Below the pieces are notes generated by a model. It was not told where the DNA came from, searched no databases, and saw nothing but the letters and a program-made list of their open reading frames with translations. Both the position numbers and the translations under genes were made by a program. Source: Zygnema cylindricum (taxonomy: Eukaryota; Streptophyta; Zygnematophyceae; Zygnematales; Zygnemataceae). Taken from it: 62,000 nt of DNA. Position 1 is the stretch's first letter; the number at the start of each line of letters is the position of its first letter. The DNA lies in assembly GCA_037447655.1 (NCBI GenBank), contig JBBHKE010001729.1, positions 1 to 62,000 on the forward strand. The letters are read 5' to 3'. Positions 31,740 through 46,106 of this stretch are shown here, piece after piece.

Positions 31740-32676
31740 TATTGTTTTTAGAAAGCTTTAGTCCTCTCTATGCCTCTGCTGTGAGGGAGAGAGAGTTGTT
31801 CAGAACTTAAGTTATTTTTGGTTGAGTTCGGTTCAGTATTTACCAAAATTAGTGTGACAGTGAAGTTGGGATTCACGGTTCATTCACACTTGGGACACGC
31901 GTCGTCACTTGGGAGAAATGCGTGAGTATGTCCTCCGTGGACGTACGGAAATTCGGCGCGACCACGGGACTTCTTGAAGTCACATCTATGGTGCCAAAAC
32001 CTCTAATCGGACGTCTGACAGCCGCCGCCAACAAATACTGACGAGGCGTGACTAGACAACTATCACTTTACGTTGTCTGAACTTCGGTGTAAATATTTGG
32101 TAGAACAGATTTTTTGTCTGTAGTGAATTAGTTGTTTAGTGTTGAGAATGTTATTTATGACATACCTTCAGTACACATGTATACTCACAAAATTTGTTGT
32201 GTTAGAATGTTAGATGTACGGCTGGAATGTTTTCGTACAGCTTAGTGTAGTTTCAGTGTATAGAAGTAGGAATTAGTGTATTTTGATTCATTAGGAACAA
32301 ATGATATGAAAAACTGTACACTCAGTTTTATGAAAATTCACCTCTGAATATCTCACAGATCTCTGAGCAAAAATAAGTGAAATTTTATGTGTATGTTCCT
32401 TTGTATAATATCTACAATGTGGTAAATTTGTAGAACTATTGTGTCCCTGTGTTGAAAGTGATTTTCTGTCAAAGTTTCTGGTTTGCCATCGGTATTTGTG
32501 GGAGCTTCCTCTCTTGATATGTTGTACAATGACTACTACTGCTTCATCTTCTTCATCTTTTTCGCGCCCGCCTTCACAAATTCCGGTCTTTGATGGACGT
32601 GAATATGTGTATTAGGCAGATCTGGTTAAGTCTTACTTCAAACAAGTGAAACCTATTGATGTGCTAAATGGATCCC
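31740..32676 (+). mobile_element. Copia family B LTR (LTR-B2) with gag start
   Basis: Closely matches LTR-B1 from TATTGTTTTTAGAAAGC (a TG-to-TA change at its first dinucleotide) through GTGAGTATGTCCTCCGTGG and GAACTTCGGTGTAAATATTT to CTTCCTCTCTTGATATG. An insertion of about 90 bp is present near 32100-32205. The ATG at 32529 encodes MTTTASSSSS, then SQIPVFDGREYVY, a stop, and ADLVKSYFKQVKPIDVLNG, which resembles the start of a copia gag domain. It ends where LTR-f begins at about 32677. Confidence 0.7.
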
Positions 32677-32891
32677 AAACAGACCACACGGCAGTTATCT
32701 GGAGGTCACAAGATCAATTCCTGCTCGTGACAGTCTACCTTTTGCAAGGGATGTTTCTTCTGCCTGTCTTCGTATCTACCTAAGATAACCATGGCTGCCT
32801 GCCAGGTTTTAGTAACTATGACAAGTATGAGAACTGTAGAATGACCATAGACTAACAAAAGAGATAGAATACAAAATACCATTTTTCAACA
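32677..32891 (-). mobile_element. Copia-2 3' LTR, truncated (LTR-f)
   Basis: On the minus strand TGTTGAAAAATGG directly follows the polypurine tract of copia-2. The sequence matches the start of LTR-d (38309 downwards) for about 215 bases, then stops within the tRNA-like module; a B-box-like AGATCAATTCC is left at 32710-32720. The rest of the LTR is missing, replaced by the LTR-B2 and gag fragment in opposite orientation. Confidence 0.75.
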
Positions 32892-34480
32892 CTCCTTTTA
32901 TTTTTTAGTCTATCTTTTGCTTCAAACCACACTTCTCCCTACAAAATATCAATTTGGGAGAAGGAATTGGCTTAGTAATCATATCTGGTACCGTTTCTCC
33001 ATCTGGTCTATATTCCAAACTAATTGTTTTATTCTCAACCTTCTCTTTAACAAAGCTCAAACGAATATCTATATGTTTTCCTTTAAAGTGATGCTTAAGA
33101 TTTGCTGCAATTGCAATCCCAACTTGGTTATCACAAAACATCTTTTGCACTCCACCCTTCATATATCCAAGTTTTTGAAACAAAAATTTCACCCACATTA
33201 ATTCTTTTCACAGCCGAACAAGAGGCCATATACTCAACCTCCATGGTGGACTGAGCAATCACCTTTTGTTGCTTACTGCTCCAATTGCAAGCCCCATTCC
33301 CAACATATAACACATACCCACAAGTATACCTTTTCATCGAAGCATCCCTTTAATTGGCATCACTCCAAGTGGTGATGTGAGTATTATCCCCTCCCAAATG
33401 CAACCACATATCTCTTGTTCCTATCAAGTACCGCATGACCCTTTTGGTCGCTTTCCCAATCTTTCTTCCTAGGATCATTCAGACTCCTACTTAATATCCC
33501 TACTGCTGTTGCTATATCAGGATGAGTACATTTATAAAATAGATCAAACTATCGACAACTTGTCTTTATAGAATAGTTTGCATAAACTCGCTTTCCTCAG
33601 GTCCTAACTCGTTACCTAAGATCAAGACTCCCTCTTCTGAGCTCCCCTCATTTCCTTTCTTTAAGTCCATTGGAGTCGTACAACTATTTGCTTTATCCAT
33701 TTGAAAATTATCAAGCATAGTTCCCATTGCTTCCTTTTGAGTTAGTCTAATTTCTTTTTTCTATCCCTCTCCATCTGAATTCCCAAAATATACTTTGCCT
33801 CTCCCAAGTCTTTCATTTAAAATCTACTATTTGAATCTTTTTTCAATCCATTAATTTTCTCTATTGATTTACTCAAAACAAGCAAATCATCAACATAGAT
33901 GGCAATGAAAATTATGCTTTCCTCGTCCTCAAATAGATAGATGGAATGATCTAAACGGATTTGGATAAATCCCAAACTCGTCAAAAACCCGTCCAACTTC
34001 TTGTTCTTTTCGCGTGGAGCTTCTTTTAGTCCATAAAGAGACTTTGTCACTCTGCACACCTTACTTTCTTCTCCTTTCTCCACAAATCCTTCTTGTTGTC
34101 GCATGAAGATATTTTGTTCTAATTCTCAGTGTAAGAAAGCGGTTTTCTTGTCCATCTGGTGCACTTCCATATCTTCCGCTGCTGGTAGACTGAGTAAAAT
34201 CTAGAGGGAGGGAAATCTAACAACCAGAGTGAAGGTGAATCCCTTTGCTACTAATCTGACCTTGTATCGCTCGATAGTGTTATCCGGATTGAAGTTCAAC
34301 TTAAATACCCACTTGTATCCTATCGGCTTTCTAACTGGAGGACAATCCACCAGCTCTCTTGTGTTTGCTTCCATAATGGAAGCCATCTCATTATTAATGG
34401 ATGTCATCCATCTACTGTGTTCCGGACTATTAATTGCTTCCAAGTAAGTCTGAGGTTCGCTCAAATGTGACAGCTTAGTT
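32892..34480 (-). pseudogene. Copia-2 polyprotein: reverse transcriptase and RNase H
   Basis: Minus-strand copia. The frame 34464-34201 begins MSEPQTYLEAINSPEHSRW and KPIGYKWVFKLNFNPDNTIE, then loses the segment matching QKEGIDYEETFAPVI of copia-1. Next come HQMDKKTAFLH and KSLYGLKEAPRE. IAIYVDDLLVLSKS holds the intact catalytic pair YVDD (near 33885). Many frameshifts follow to RNase H, whose last part (33198-32905) reads KMFCDNQVGIAIAANLKHHF, GKHIDIRLSFVKEKVENK and KPIPSPKLIF before the stop. A polypurine tract follows. Confidence 0.88.
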
Positions 34481-35050
34481 ACCTAGCTGTTCACTTGTCT
34501 CTCTTGAAGTCTCTTGCTGCTCCTCTTTCCTCCTTTAAACTCCGACATTGGAATGGAGGGTAATATTGGGTTTCTCCAAACGACTTGATCTTCTCCCTTA
34601 TCCGTGGAGTCCATCTCCGAACGTTCATCATCCATTTCTTGTCTTTCCTCGTTTTCTTCCTCGGTTTGAAACGGAAGTTGTGACTCCGAGAGAGGGTCAC
34701 TCACGGTCAGTTTTTTCTCTTCCTCTGCAAGGTCAGGCTGAACCAAAAATCGGTAAGAAAATCTGAATGCAACTAATTTTCGGATTCAATTGTAATTTTA
34801 ACCGGTTTAGTATATTTAAAGGGATCTATGGACTTTCTTTCATCCATGACTACTAAGTGTTTTATTAGAATGATATCTTCTCTTCCAAGATCATAAACTC
34901 CATATACCTTTACATTTTCATCATACCCAAGTAGGTATCCCGACTTTCCCCTTGCATCTAACTTTCAATCAGATTTTTATGTGTTTAGACTAAATACTTG
35001 ACTTCTGAACACCTTTAAGTGTGAAGTATTAGGTTTTCTCCTGGTTTATC
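34481..35050 (-). pseudogene. Copia-2 linker between integrase and reverse transcriptase
   Basis: Holds the uninterrupted form of the site that LTR-B1 hit in copia-1: GYLLGYDENVKVYGVYDL (about 34890-34945), followed by GREDIILIKHLVVMDE and YTKPVKI. The later part, frame 34746-34483, is acidic and low in complexity (EEENEERQEMDDERSEMD), ending GGKRSSKRLQERQ. Stops at several places. Confidence 0.75.
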
Positions 35051-35052
35051 TT

Positions 35053-35830
35053 TCATAAGGTGTTTGTCCTTTTTACCATTGAGGTAATGACTCTATTTTT
35101 GAGATAATTAGCAGAATTCATAGCTTCTGCCCAAAAACCTTTTCTTATCTTTTTATCCGACAACATACTACGGGCACTATCACTTAATTTCTGATTTAGT
35201 CTCTCGGCTACACCGCTTTGTTCTGGGTTTTTTGGAACAGTCTTTTGGTGTTGAACCCCTTCCTCTTTCAAAAACTCCTCAAACTCATTAGAGGTGTATC
35301 CCCCCCTATTATCACTCCTCACTCTCTTTATAGGTGTCTCATGAAGCTTCTCGCTCCATACTTTATACACTTTAAAATAATTCGAAGCCTCAGATTTGTT
35401 TTTCAAGAAATATAATCTGGAGTATTTAAACAAATCATTAGTGATAGTAATCATAAATCTTTTCCCTACAACTGATGGCAATTTGGTCGGTCCCCATATG
35501 TCAGTATGAATCAAATCTAAGACCATTTCACCCTTATATGTTGCGATTTTTGGGAAAGGCAATCTGTGGGCCTTGCCTTGAGCACATCCACTACAATTGT
35601 CGAAGGTCTGATTATCTCCAAAACGTATTCCCTCAACTACACCCATTTTCTTCATTTCTTTTTATCTATCTTGATGCACATGTCCCAATCTTTTATGCCA
35701 CATCATTAAGTCACTTACACCGGCATAGTAAACTCCCGTCTTCCCATTATTCAAATTCAGCCTAAACATTCCTTTGATACCTTTTTCAGATGTGAAGTAC
35801 ACTTCATTCTTATAGCTAGCAAGAATGACT
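35053..35830 (-). pseudogene. Copia-2 integrase
   Basis: From high to low coordinate: MMWHKRLGHVHQDR and CSGCAQGKAHRLPFP give the zinc-binding His and Cys pairs, LDLIHTDIWGPTKLPS the first Asp, KRVRSDNRGGYTSNEF the second Asp, and NPEQSGVAERLNQKLSDSAR the Glu. The frame 35655-35053 is open for 200 codons, the longest intact retroelement frame in the window. One stop separates it from the zinc-binding His pair. Confidence 0.88.
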
Positions 35831-36320
35831 CATTTCTTAGTACTAGTCTCAAAACCCTTGTCATCTAAGACCAACGTAAAGATAAGATTCTTGTTCAAAT
35901 TTAGAATAAAAAGATTATTTGAGAAAGTGACTATGGAATTTTTCGCATCAACTAAGACTCCCAGATCCACGGATCCCACTAAATTAGTGGTTACTACTCT
36001 CCCATCCCCATAATCTATCTCTTCAATAGGGATCTTTCTCATTGTGGTAAGTAATGGTTTTTCTCTACTCATATGCATAGAGGCCCTTGAATCAATAATC
36101 CATCATTCTTTAGGAGCTTTTTTTACTCCACCGAAAGCACACTTTTGCCTCCTTGGAATCTCTGACTCACCTTTCACCTCCAAGACCTCGTTGAGGAGAA
36201 GTTCTCTATCGTACTTATCGAAATCCTCTCCTGTGACTTGTTTTGGCACAAACGCTTTCTTCTTTCCTACAGTTGATTGCCAATCTGCCCCTCCTTCAAT
36301 CTCAACTCTGTCTGTTTAGT
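35831..36320 (-). pseudogene. Copia-2 protease region
   Basis: WIIDSRASMHMSREKPLL contains the protease active site, with Arg in place of Gly in the usual DSGAS. It is followed by VVTTNLVGSVDLGVLVDAK and GFETSTKK. Upstream is a basic and acidic spacer with ESEIPRRQKCAFGG. A stop precedes WIIDS. The Gly-to-Arg change should abolish proteolysis. Confidence 0.75.
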
Positions 36321-37353
36321 ACACTTTGCCATGTAATGTCCCGGCTTCTTACAAAAGTGACAAAGCCCCTTCATAGGTCTTGATCCAGATCCGTCCGATT
36401 GGTTTCCTCTTCCTCCTCCACCAAAGTTCCCATAAAGTTTCTTGGAATTCTTATCTCCCTAGTTAGTTCCAGCAGTCAAAGCTTGAACACTCTTTTCTCC
36501 TCTCTGAATCTCAATTGTGCTTTCCCAAACCAAAATCATCCCCACAACGGAGTTCCACATCCATCGATGATCTAGCAAATCGTGAACCTTGTTAACAATG
36601 TTCTCATAATCATCTGGGAGTTTCATCAACAAAGTACTCACATTCTCTTTCTCGGTCTCTCTTTTTCTTTCACTCTCCAACTTCATAAATAACTCGGCTA
36701 AGTCAATACAAATGTCTAACATCTTTCCCCCTTTGTACACATATGCTTGTACCTTCTGATCCGCCAACTTCTACTGTTGAATCATACCACACTTGTAAAT
36801 GTTGACAAAAGCCTCCCACAAGTCGTCCGCCATGTCCACATGAAAATGAGGTGTAGCAACTGCTTGAATGAGACTCCTGAGAATAAAATGAGTCGCCACG
36901 ATGTTGTTGAAATCCCAGATTTGAGTATCATTTGCATCGGTTTTTTGAACATCTACTACCGGAACCGACCCATTAGCCATCGGTGTGAGTTTCTCTTTCC
37001 TTTTCTCCTTCCCTTTGTCCGAAACGATGCTTTCCCCAACATCCTCTACCACCTCTGCCTCCACAGATCCTCCTTTGAATCAAGATCCTCCAAACCCTGG
37101 TGGAACTCCCAATTTTGCACTTGGCCGACGCACACGAACACTCACAATGCCCCATAGCCGTTTTCCAAACAATGAAACCCTCATCATGGTTTCCTAATAT
37201 ATGAACTCAATTCCATGGGAAATGGGCACCTTAGAGGGTAGGCCCATGACCTGTAATTATGTGACCTCCATTGGTCCACTGAATGTCCAGTTTACATGAA
37301 GTCTCTAGGATAACATTTGCACTTTTGACTTTAGCAATGAATAAGTGCCACCA
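36321..37353 (-). pseudogene. Copia-2 leader and gag
   Basis: Directly after LTR-d, the leader reaches ATGGAGGTCAC near 37267, the counterpart of the gag ATG at 61786. Gag runs in broken frames: GEFIVSDKG-like acidic sequence, QIWDFNNIVATHFILRSLIQ, DMADDLWEAFVNIY, a stop near 36770, then LMKLPDDYENIVNKV, and GNFGGGGRGNQSDG leading to the zinc knuckle CHFCKKPGHYMAKC near 36335-36375. This is the Ty1/copia layout with one knuckle. Confidence 0.82.
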
Positions 37354-38309
37354 TGGCACGCAAAAACTCTGACCGACTACGACCTTGCGTAGCTTGGACT
37401 CGTTTGAGTCTGCAACAAAAAAAATCACTGAAATTGCTCCCCGAGCATTAAGTTAAAGTTGTTCAAAGATAACAAATTAATACAGATGGTCTCTAGGAGA
37501 GTGGGCTTTCAAAAAAAATTCTAAGTCCTAAAAACCTACTCAAAGCCCCTGTAGACGAATCAAATTATCATACACTACAAAATGTATGCACAAAGTAAGG
37601 TAGCCGCTATACTTTATGTACGGAATTATGCGGCACCACTCTCGGTCTGCCACGTGGCGAATAAGGCGTCGCCGTTCAGTCCCTTTTTTCTTTAGCATCC
37701 TATAGGATAGTGCCACGTGTCAGTTTTCTCCACTTTGGCAAAATGCTGCCAAAAAAGTCTTTTCATCATGCCAGCACTCACGGGTGCCTTGCGTTCGTAA
37801 TTCGGCGATCAATGTTGGTCGTTTTATCTTGACGACGCGCTGAATAACCTTTGTTGACTGTCAAAATTCTACGGCCGTCATTCCGTTTTGACCGTTGTCC
37901 TTGATTGCGTACGACATTTGATTTTGTTCGTTGATTTAGATGTAGTTTCGCTTATTTCGTATGCTACAGTATATTTTGCGGTATTGTATGTTTCATGCTC
38001 ACTTTGTTCCGTATGTGTCACCGTGTCATTATTTATATATTTATCACATAAAATAAACGTAACGCTTCATCAAGGCCTATTGGATAAAGAAAACGGCTAC
38101 ATCGCACTACAGTTATCCGGAGGTCAAAGGATCAATTCCTGCTCTTGATAGTCTACCTTTTCCAGGGGGTGTTTATTATGCCTGTCTTTTTATCTGCTTG
38201 AGACAGCCATGGCTGCCTGCCAGCTCTCAATGACTACGACCAGTATGAGAACTGTAGAATGACCATAGACTAACAAAAGAGATATTATACAAAATACCCT
38301 TTTTCAACC
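37354..38309 (-). mobile_element. Copia-2 5' LTR (LTR-d)
   Basis: Complete family A LTR in minus orientation. Its 5' start is at 38309 (the first dinucleotide is mutated) and its 3' CA at 37354, followed by TGGTGGCAC as a likely primer site. It carries the tRNA-like module (38070-38143) and the GTAC hairpin near 37583-37621. Together with LTR-f it frames copia-2, about 5.6 kb in all. Confidence 0.85.
38070..38143 (+). other. tRNA-like module inside LTR-d, antisense to the LTR
   Basis: GGCCTATTGGATAAAG (38074-38089) resembles a tRNA D-arm and GGATCAATTCC (38129-38139) a B box, flanked by short complementary bases as in a T-arm. Same place and orientation as in LTR-a. Confidence 0.45.
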
Positions 38310-39240
38310 GCTTGATGGAGTAGAGGAGTTATTTTCTTTTGTATTTTTTTTTTATAATTCTTGTTTACTATATATTTAACAAGTTTCTCCAAACTTGTGG
38401 GCAACAACTTTGCATAGAGGTACCTAACCTTTTAAATGCTCGAATGAAACGTAAAAAAAAAATGAATATGCGCATGGAAAAAATGCATTTTTTATAAAAT
38501 GCGTTGACGCACTCTGACTTTATAATAAATGACAAAATAGAAAAACATACAATCAAAACGTATAACTACAAATTAGGGTTGGGCTCAATTAAAAAAAAGT
38601 GAGGTCATTTACCGAAAAACATACCTTTCTGTACTAATTTGTAATGTTTTGTCTATTTTTTTATAAATTACGTTTACTGGAGATTTGGTAAGATTTTCCT
38701 AACTTTTTCGGTGAAAATTTCGACGTCCAATTTTGAGTTTTTGAAGCAAATGCTCCTTCTGTCCAATGTCTGGACAATCTCCTTAACAATGTCTTGGAGG
38801 ACACATGCCACACACTCGACTTGTCTTTTGGTTCACAAAGAAACAAAAGATTTAATCCACGGTGGACGAGCGATTATAACCTAACAATAGGCAAAGGCTA
38901 TGTGCCTTCGTACAAGGTCGATACAAATCTAACAAAAGCGACGTAAAATTATTTGCGGGAGGATATCGTCATACACTTTATTTTTTTCGTAGAAAGGACG
39001 TTGCGTAATTCGTATAGTGATAAATTACACACGCAAAAAGGTTAAAATTTAAAATGTTTTTACAAATCTTAATTTTCCCGTTTTTACAAATCTTAATTTT
39101 CTCGTTTTTACAATTTCGCCGTTCAAGTTTTATGTTTTTCAAATCTTTTATTACTCTCAATTGTCTGAACAAGAACAAACGTGGTTCCAATCGAAATGAA
39201 ACACGTAGGCGATAAGTGCCTTGCTGGCACGACCTGATGG
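38310..39240. other. AT-rich non-coding stretch with a 24-bp repeat
   Basis: No gene recognised. At about 39057-39122, TTTTTACAAATCTTAATTTT with CCCG or CTCG occurs twice in tandem, then partly a third time. Confidence 0.4.
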
Positions 39241-39244
39241 ATAA

Positions 39245-39460
39245 GTGATGAAAACGCTACTGCCAGTAAACATGTCCGTACATTACTGGAAACGCCTCAT
39301 GGACGACGACCCTTAGCCTCCAGTCACGAGATTGGTTGAGTCACCAATCATGATCTGTCACTGCCGTCGCAAAATCATCCTGTTGACTGATGTTGGCGCC
39401 CGTACCTAGGCCTTTCATGTCATGCGATTGGCTGGGCATGGCCAATCACGATCTCTGACT
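39245..39460. repeat. Repeat R1 copy 2 and paired ATTGG/CCAAT hairpins
   Basis: R1 (39256-39318) matches 10755-10823. Directly after it, a segment of about 96 bp is present twice in diverged form. Each half has a perfect 7-bp hairpin: GATTGGT with ACCAATC (39330-39349) and GATTGGC with GCCAATC (39426-39447). The closing pair differs between copies but stays complementary. Confidence 0.55.
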
Positions 39461-39767
39461 ACGCTGCTCTCAAGCTCATCAAAGGAGATATCACAGCACC
39501 TTAGAACTTTGCCTCAAAATAGAGGTTATTTTTTTGGGTTTGTTTCTCAAAAAGAGCGTACTAGTTATGATCTCAAGTATTCGCACTATTAAACTAAGCT
39601 CCCTCCATATTACAAGCATCTTGGCTCTCGCCTTGCGTCAATTTTAAACTGTGAACAAGGTGACAAGTCTTAATAAAATTCAATTCACGACCTCCAACAA
39701 TGAGATACCACGCTTGACAAATTTCACAAGGAACAAATGATAGCCACTAAATGTAATTTTATCATCG

Positions 39768-40052
39768 CTACAAGTGCTTGATCGGGGCGTAAAATCTGAT
39801 TGGAGTAGCATATCGACTCTCCAGTAGATTGTTTAGAATGACGATCAGGGAACTTTGACCAGTTGAGCATTCAGCCTCTGATAGTAAATCCCAATAATTA
39901 ACACATTGAGTCGTTAATAGCATCAATGACAAACTATACTCGAGTCCCCATGTAATACCACTCAAACTTGAAACAACTATTGTTTGACTTCCACAAGAAT
40001 TGTGCAACCCAAACCTTTCAAAAACTACAAATAGACAAAACTTTTCCAACAA
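39768..40052 (-). CDS. Unrecognised 94-codon ORF
   Basis: Open for 94 codons with mixed composition (SSLSGITWGLEYSLSLMLL, VNYWDLLSEAECSTGQSS). I do not recognise it. It could be an exon, as it lies on the same strand as the gene-like array to the right, or chance. No good splice sites were found at its edges. Confidence 0.2.
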   Translation of the reverse strand: MLEKFCLFVVFERFGLHNSCGSQTIVVSSLSGITWGLEYSLSLMLLTTQCVNYWDLLSEAECSTGQSSLIVILNNLLESRYATPIRFYAPIKHL

Positions 40053-41606
40053 AGCCTCACCCTATTACAAACTATATCAAGAGAGTAGTTGGACAAACCA
40101 AGTTGGAAATCTTAATAAAAACCATGAAATGTAAATTGCTTCCACACTGAACAACATTTTACAACAAAATTTTTAAAATTACTTTTGTGTAGCATATATT
40201 CGCCTGAACTTCTCTCGTTTCTGCACTATTTTCTACCCCTCTCCTGTACTTTCAAGTAAAACAAATGTTCGACATACTCGCATTTAAGCTATACTAACAC
40301 TACCAGCAAGTAATAGGCTTTTTATGCCCCACAAAAAGTGTTCACTCCTACATTTGCTTGAAGCCACTAGAGGATTTTTTGGCTGGGCTTCCCAATTCCA
40401 AACTTCTATAACTTATTACAAAGCTTACGACGGTCGCTAGTTAAAGTTTCAGCAAGACACAGAATTCTGCGATTCATAGCTTGGAGACGATGATTTCCCG
40501 TTGATTAAGAAAGTCAACACTTGCGGCGAATTCCGTCAACAAAACGGCAGCCAATCCAAACATAGTCCACCTGAATCAACCATCCTCCCGAGAGTAACTC
40601 AGGCTCAGCATTGTTGACACTTCCTTTCAGAGACGAGAACGGAGAATGTGCAGTAAATGCAAAAAACTATCCTTGGCTTGCGGCGTATAAACGGGAAATA
40701 CCATGATCAAGATTACAGACTAACCGACAAAACTTCATTTCATTTCAACAAAAATGTATGCATAAAATCACCAGGAACAGTAATTGTTCAGAAACTACAC
40801 AGAAATGAAACGCTTCCCATCCGACCTTCTGTTTTCCGTGTTAAAGAAACGACAGACAACATTCCACTCACCCATAACTACTCTCAAACAGAAAAGACGA
40901 ACAACACCACACAGTACAATTCACAAAACCCTCAAGAATCCCTTCACCAAACAAATTAAAAAATAGAGATAAAAAAGTATCTTAAAAAACAGTTTGCCGG
41001 ATAAATTCTAGATCATCTGACAGTAACAGTCTGACAGCAAAGTCTTACCTTCCAATTGTCATTTCGTTCTTTCTCGTCCATCCAGATACCTCAGTCCCCA
41101 ATTTGGTTCTCAAACTTCAAATCCTGGAAATCAGATTGCATTTATTTCGCTTTTTGTCTCTGACATTCAATTGTGACAGCTGTCGACCGTGGAGCAGCAG
41201 AACACGAAAAGAAGGCCCCTCGGTGACAGCAGTCACAGGTGCTGACGTGGCAGTTGGAGGGAGAAAGGAGGAGAGGAACAGACGGGAGGCAGACGGCAAA
41301 TGGGATCATCGCATCACTGCAACGGACAACTGAAAGATGAAAGACGCGTCTGGTAGGGAGGGAAAGAGAAGAGGAAGAAGAAGAAGAGAGAACGAGATGA
41401 AGAAGAAGAGAAAGAGAGAGAAGTAGACATGGTAAGTCTTTAGGCATAACTAATGTACGAAGGACGACTGCCGGATATAGTGAAAATATGTAAAAGGATT
41501 AAAGGAAATGAAAATCAGAGAAGGAAACTGCAAATTTTAACATATAATGCTATAGAAACATATATATGACAAAATATAGAAGTAAAAAAAAATTAAGGTA
41601 CCTTAG
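40053..41606. other. No gene recognised
   Basis: Mixed composition, AT-rich to about 41130, then GA-rich near 41350-41425. Open frames are short and unlike known families. Confidence 0.35.
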
Positions 41607-41688
41607 TTGCCAGATGGTTTGGCACACAAATCTCCGGTGGAATTTTTTATGCATTCAAAGGGAAGTTTTCGACCAAATCTTGGGGAAC
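41607..41688 (-). CDS. Candidate terminal exon
   Basis: On the minus strand TTTTCTTCCAG, a strong acceptor, is followed by an open stretch encoding SPRFGRKLPFECIKNSTG and DLCAKPSGN, then a stop. Just past the stop is AAG|GTACC, a possible donor, so the segment could instead be internal in another frame. It lies on the strand and at the downstream end of the exon-module array, so it could close that gene. Confidence 0.3.
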
Positions 41689-41838
41689 CTGGAAGAAAAT
41701 AAATGATGATTAGACAAATATTACAAAAGGGTATGAAAAGGCAGTAAATAAATAGAGACTCCAGAAAAAAGAGAGAGAGTGAGAACTAAACGCACGAAAC
41801 AACCTCTGAGAGCGGAGGAGCGACAAATTAGAAAGTAC

Positions 41839-41918
41839 CTCTAGATACCGATGAAGACGAGGCTCTCCTCTTTGTTTCTCCGAAGAACATCCTCCACCAA
41901 CCGCTTCCATAGGCTCTC
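41839..41918 (-). pseudogene. S2-type exon with intact splice sites (unit 0)
   Basis: Acceptor GGTCCCTAG and donor GAG|GTACTTT bound 80 bases on the minus strand. The frame ESLWKRLVEDVLRRNKEESL aligns with the S2 segment of the six tandem units (EHKWERLPEVHHKLKEERP) at the same codon positions, with Trp, Arg, Leu and the Lys-Glu-Glu run shared. A TAG stop lies two bases before the donor. It shows that S2 was an exon whose acceptor the tandem copies have lost. Confidence 0.45.
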
Positions 41919-42115
41919 CTAGGGACCAAAAACAGAAACACCAACAAGAAGGGAAAATTAAAAGGGGGCGAAAATGGAAAGGGAGTGGGAAAGGGAGAGG
42001 AGAGAAGAGGGCGAGGGGTAGGGAGGGTAAGATGGAGAGGTAGAGGGAGAGTGCATGAGGGAGAGGGAGGGAGGAAAGGATGGAGGAAGGGAGTGAGAAA
42101 GAGATGGAGTCTCAC

Positions 42116-43930
<1,815 letters not shown>

Positions 43931-44229
43931 CCTCGACAAACTTTCCGTAGTCGGGAAGGCTTCTTCTCAGCGCCGAATTCTCCTAAATTCGCGACGGGAA
44001 ATAAAACATTAATTGCAATATTTCCTGCAAAAAAAAAGAAAAAAAAAAAAAAACAATAACAACAAAAGAGCTCGTATAAAAAAATAAACAACTCGAGAGA
44101 AAAAAAAACTCATATGAAGCTTAGGATTGTGTCCGAATTATATATATATTTTGTTTTATGAAAACATATGATGTGAAGTATTAATTAAAGTAATTTAATA
44201 TTTCAAATAAAAAAAACCAAAGATCTCAC

Positions 44230-45820
<1,591 letters not shown>

Positions 45821-46106
45821 CCGTGGTCGGAAAGGCTTTTTCTCAGCGCCGAATTCTCCTAAATTCGCGACGGGAAATAAAACAGTAATTGCAATATTTC
45901 CTGCAAAAAAATAGAAAAACAAAAAAAAAACAATAACAACAAAAGAGCTCGTATAAATAATTAAACAACTCGAGAGAAAAAAAAACTCATATGAAGCCTA
46001 GGATTGTGTCCGAAAATTATTTTTTTTGTTTTATGAAAACATATGATGTGAAGTATTAATTAAAGTAATTTAATATTTCAAATATAAAAAAAACCAAAGA
46101 TCTCAC

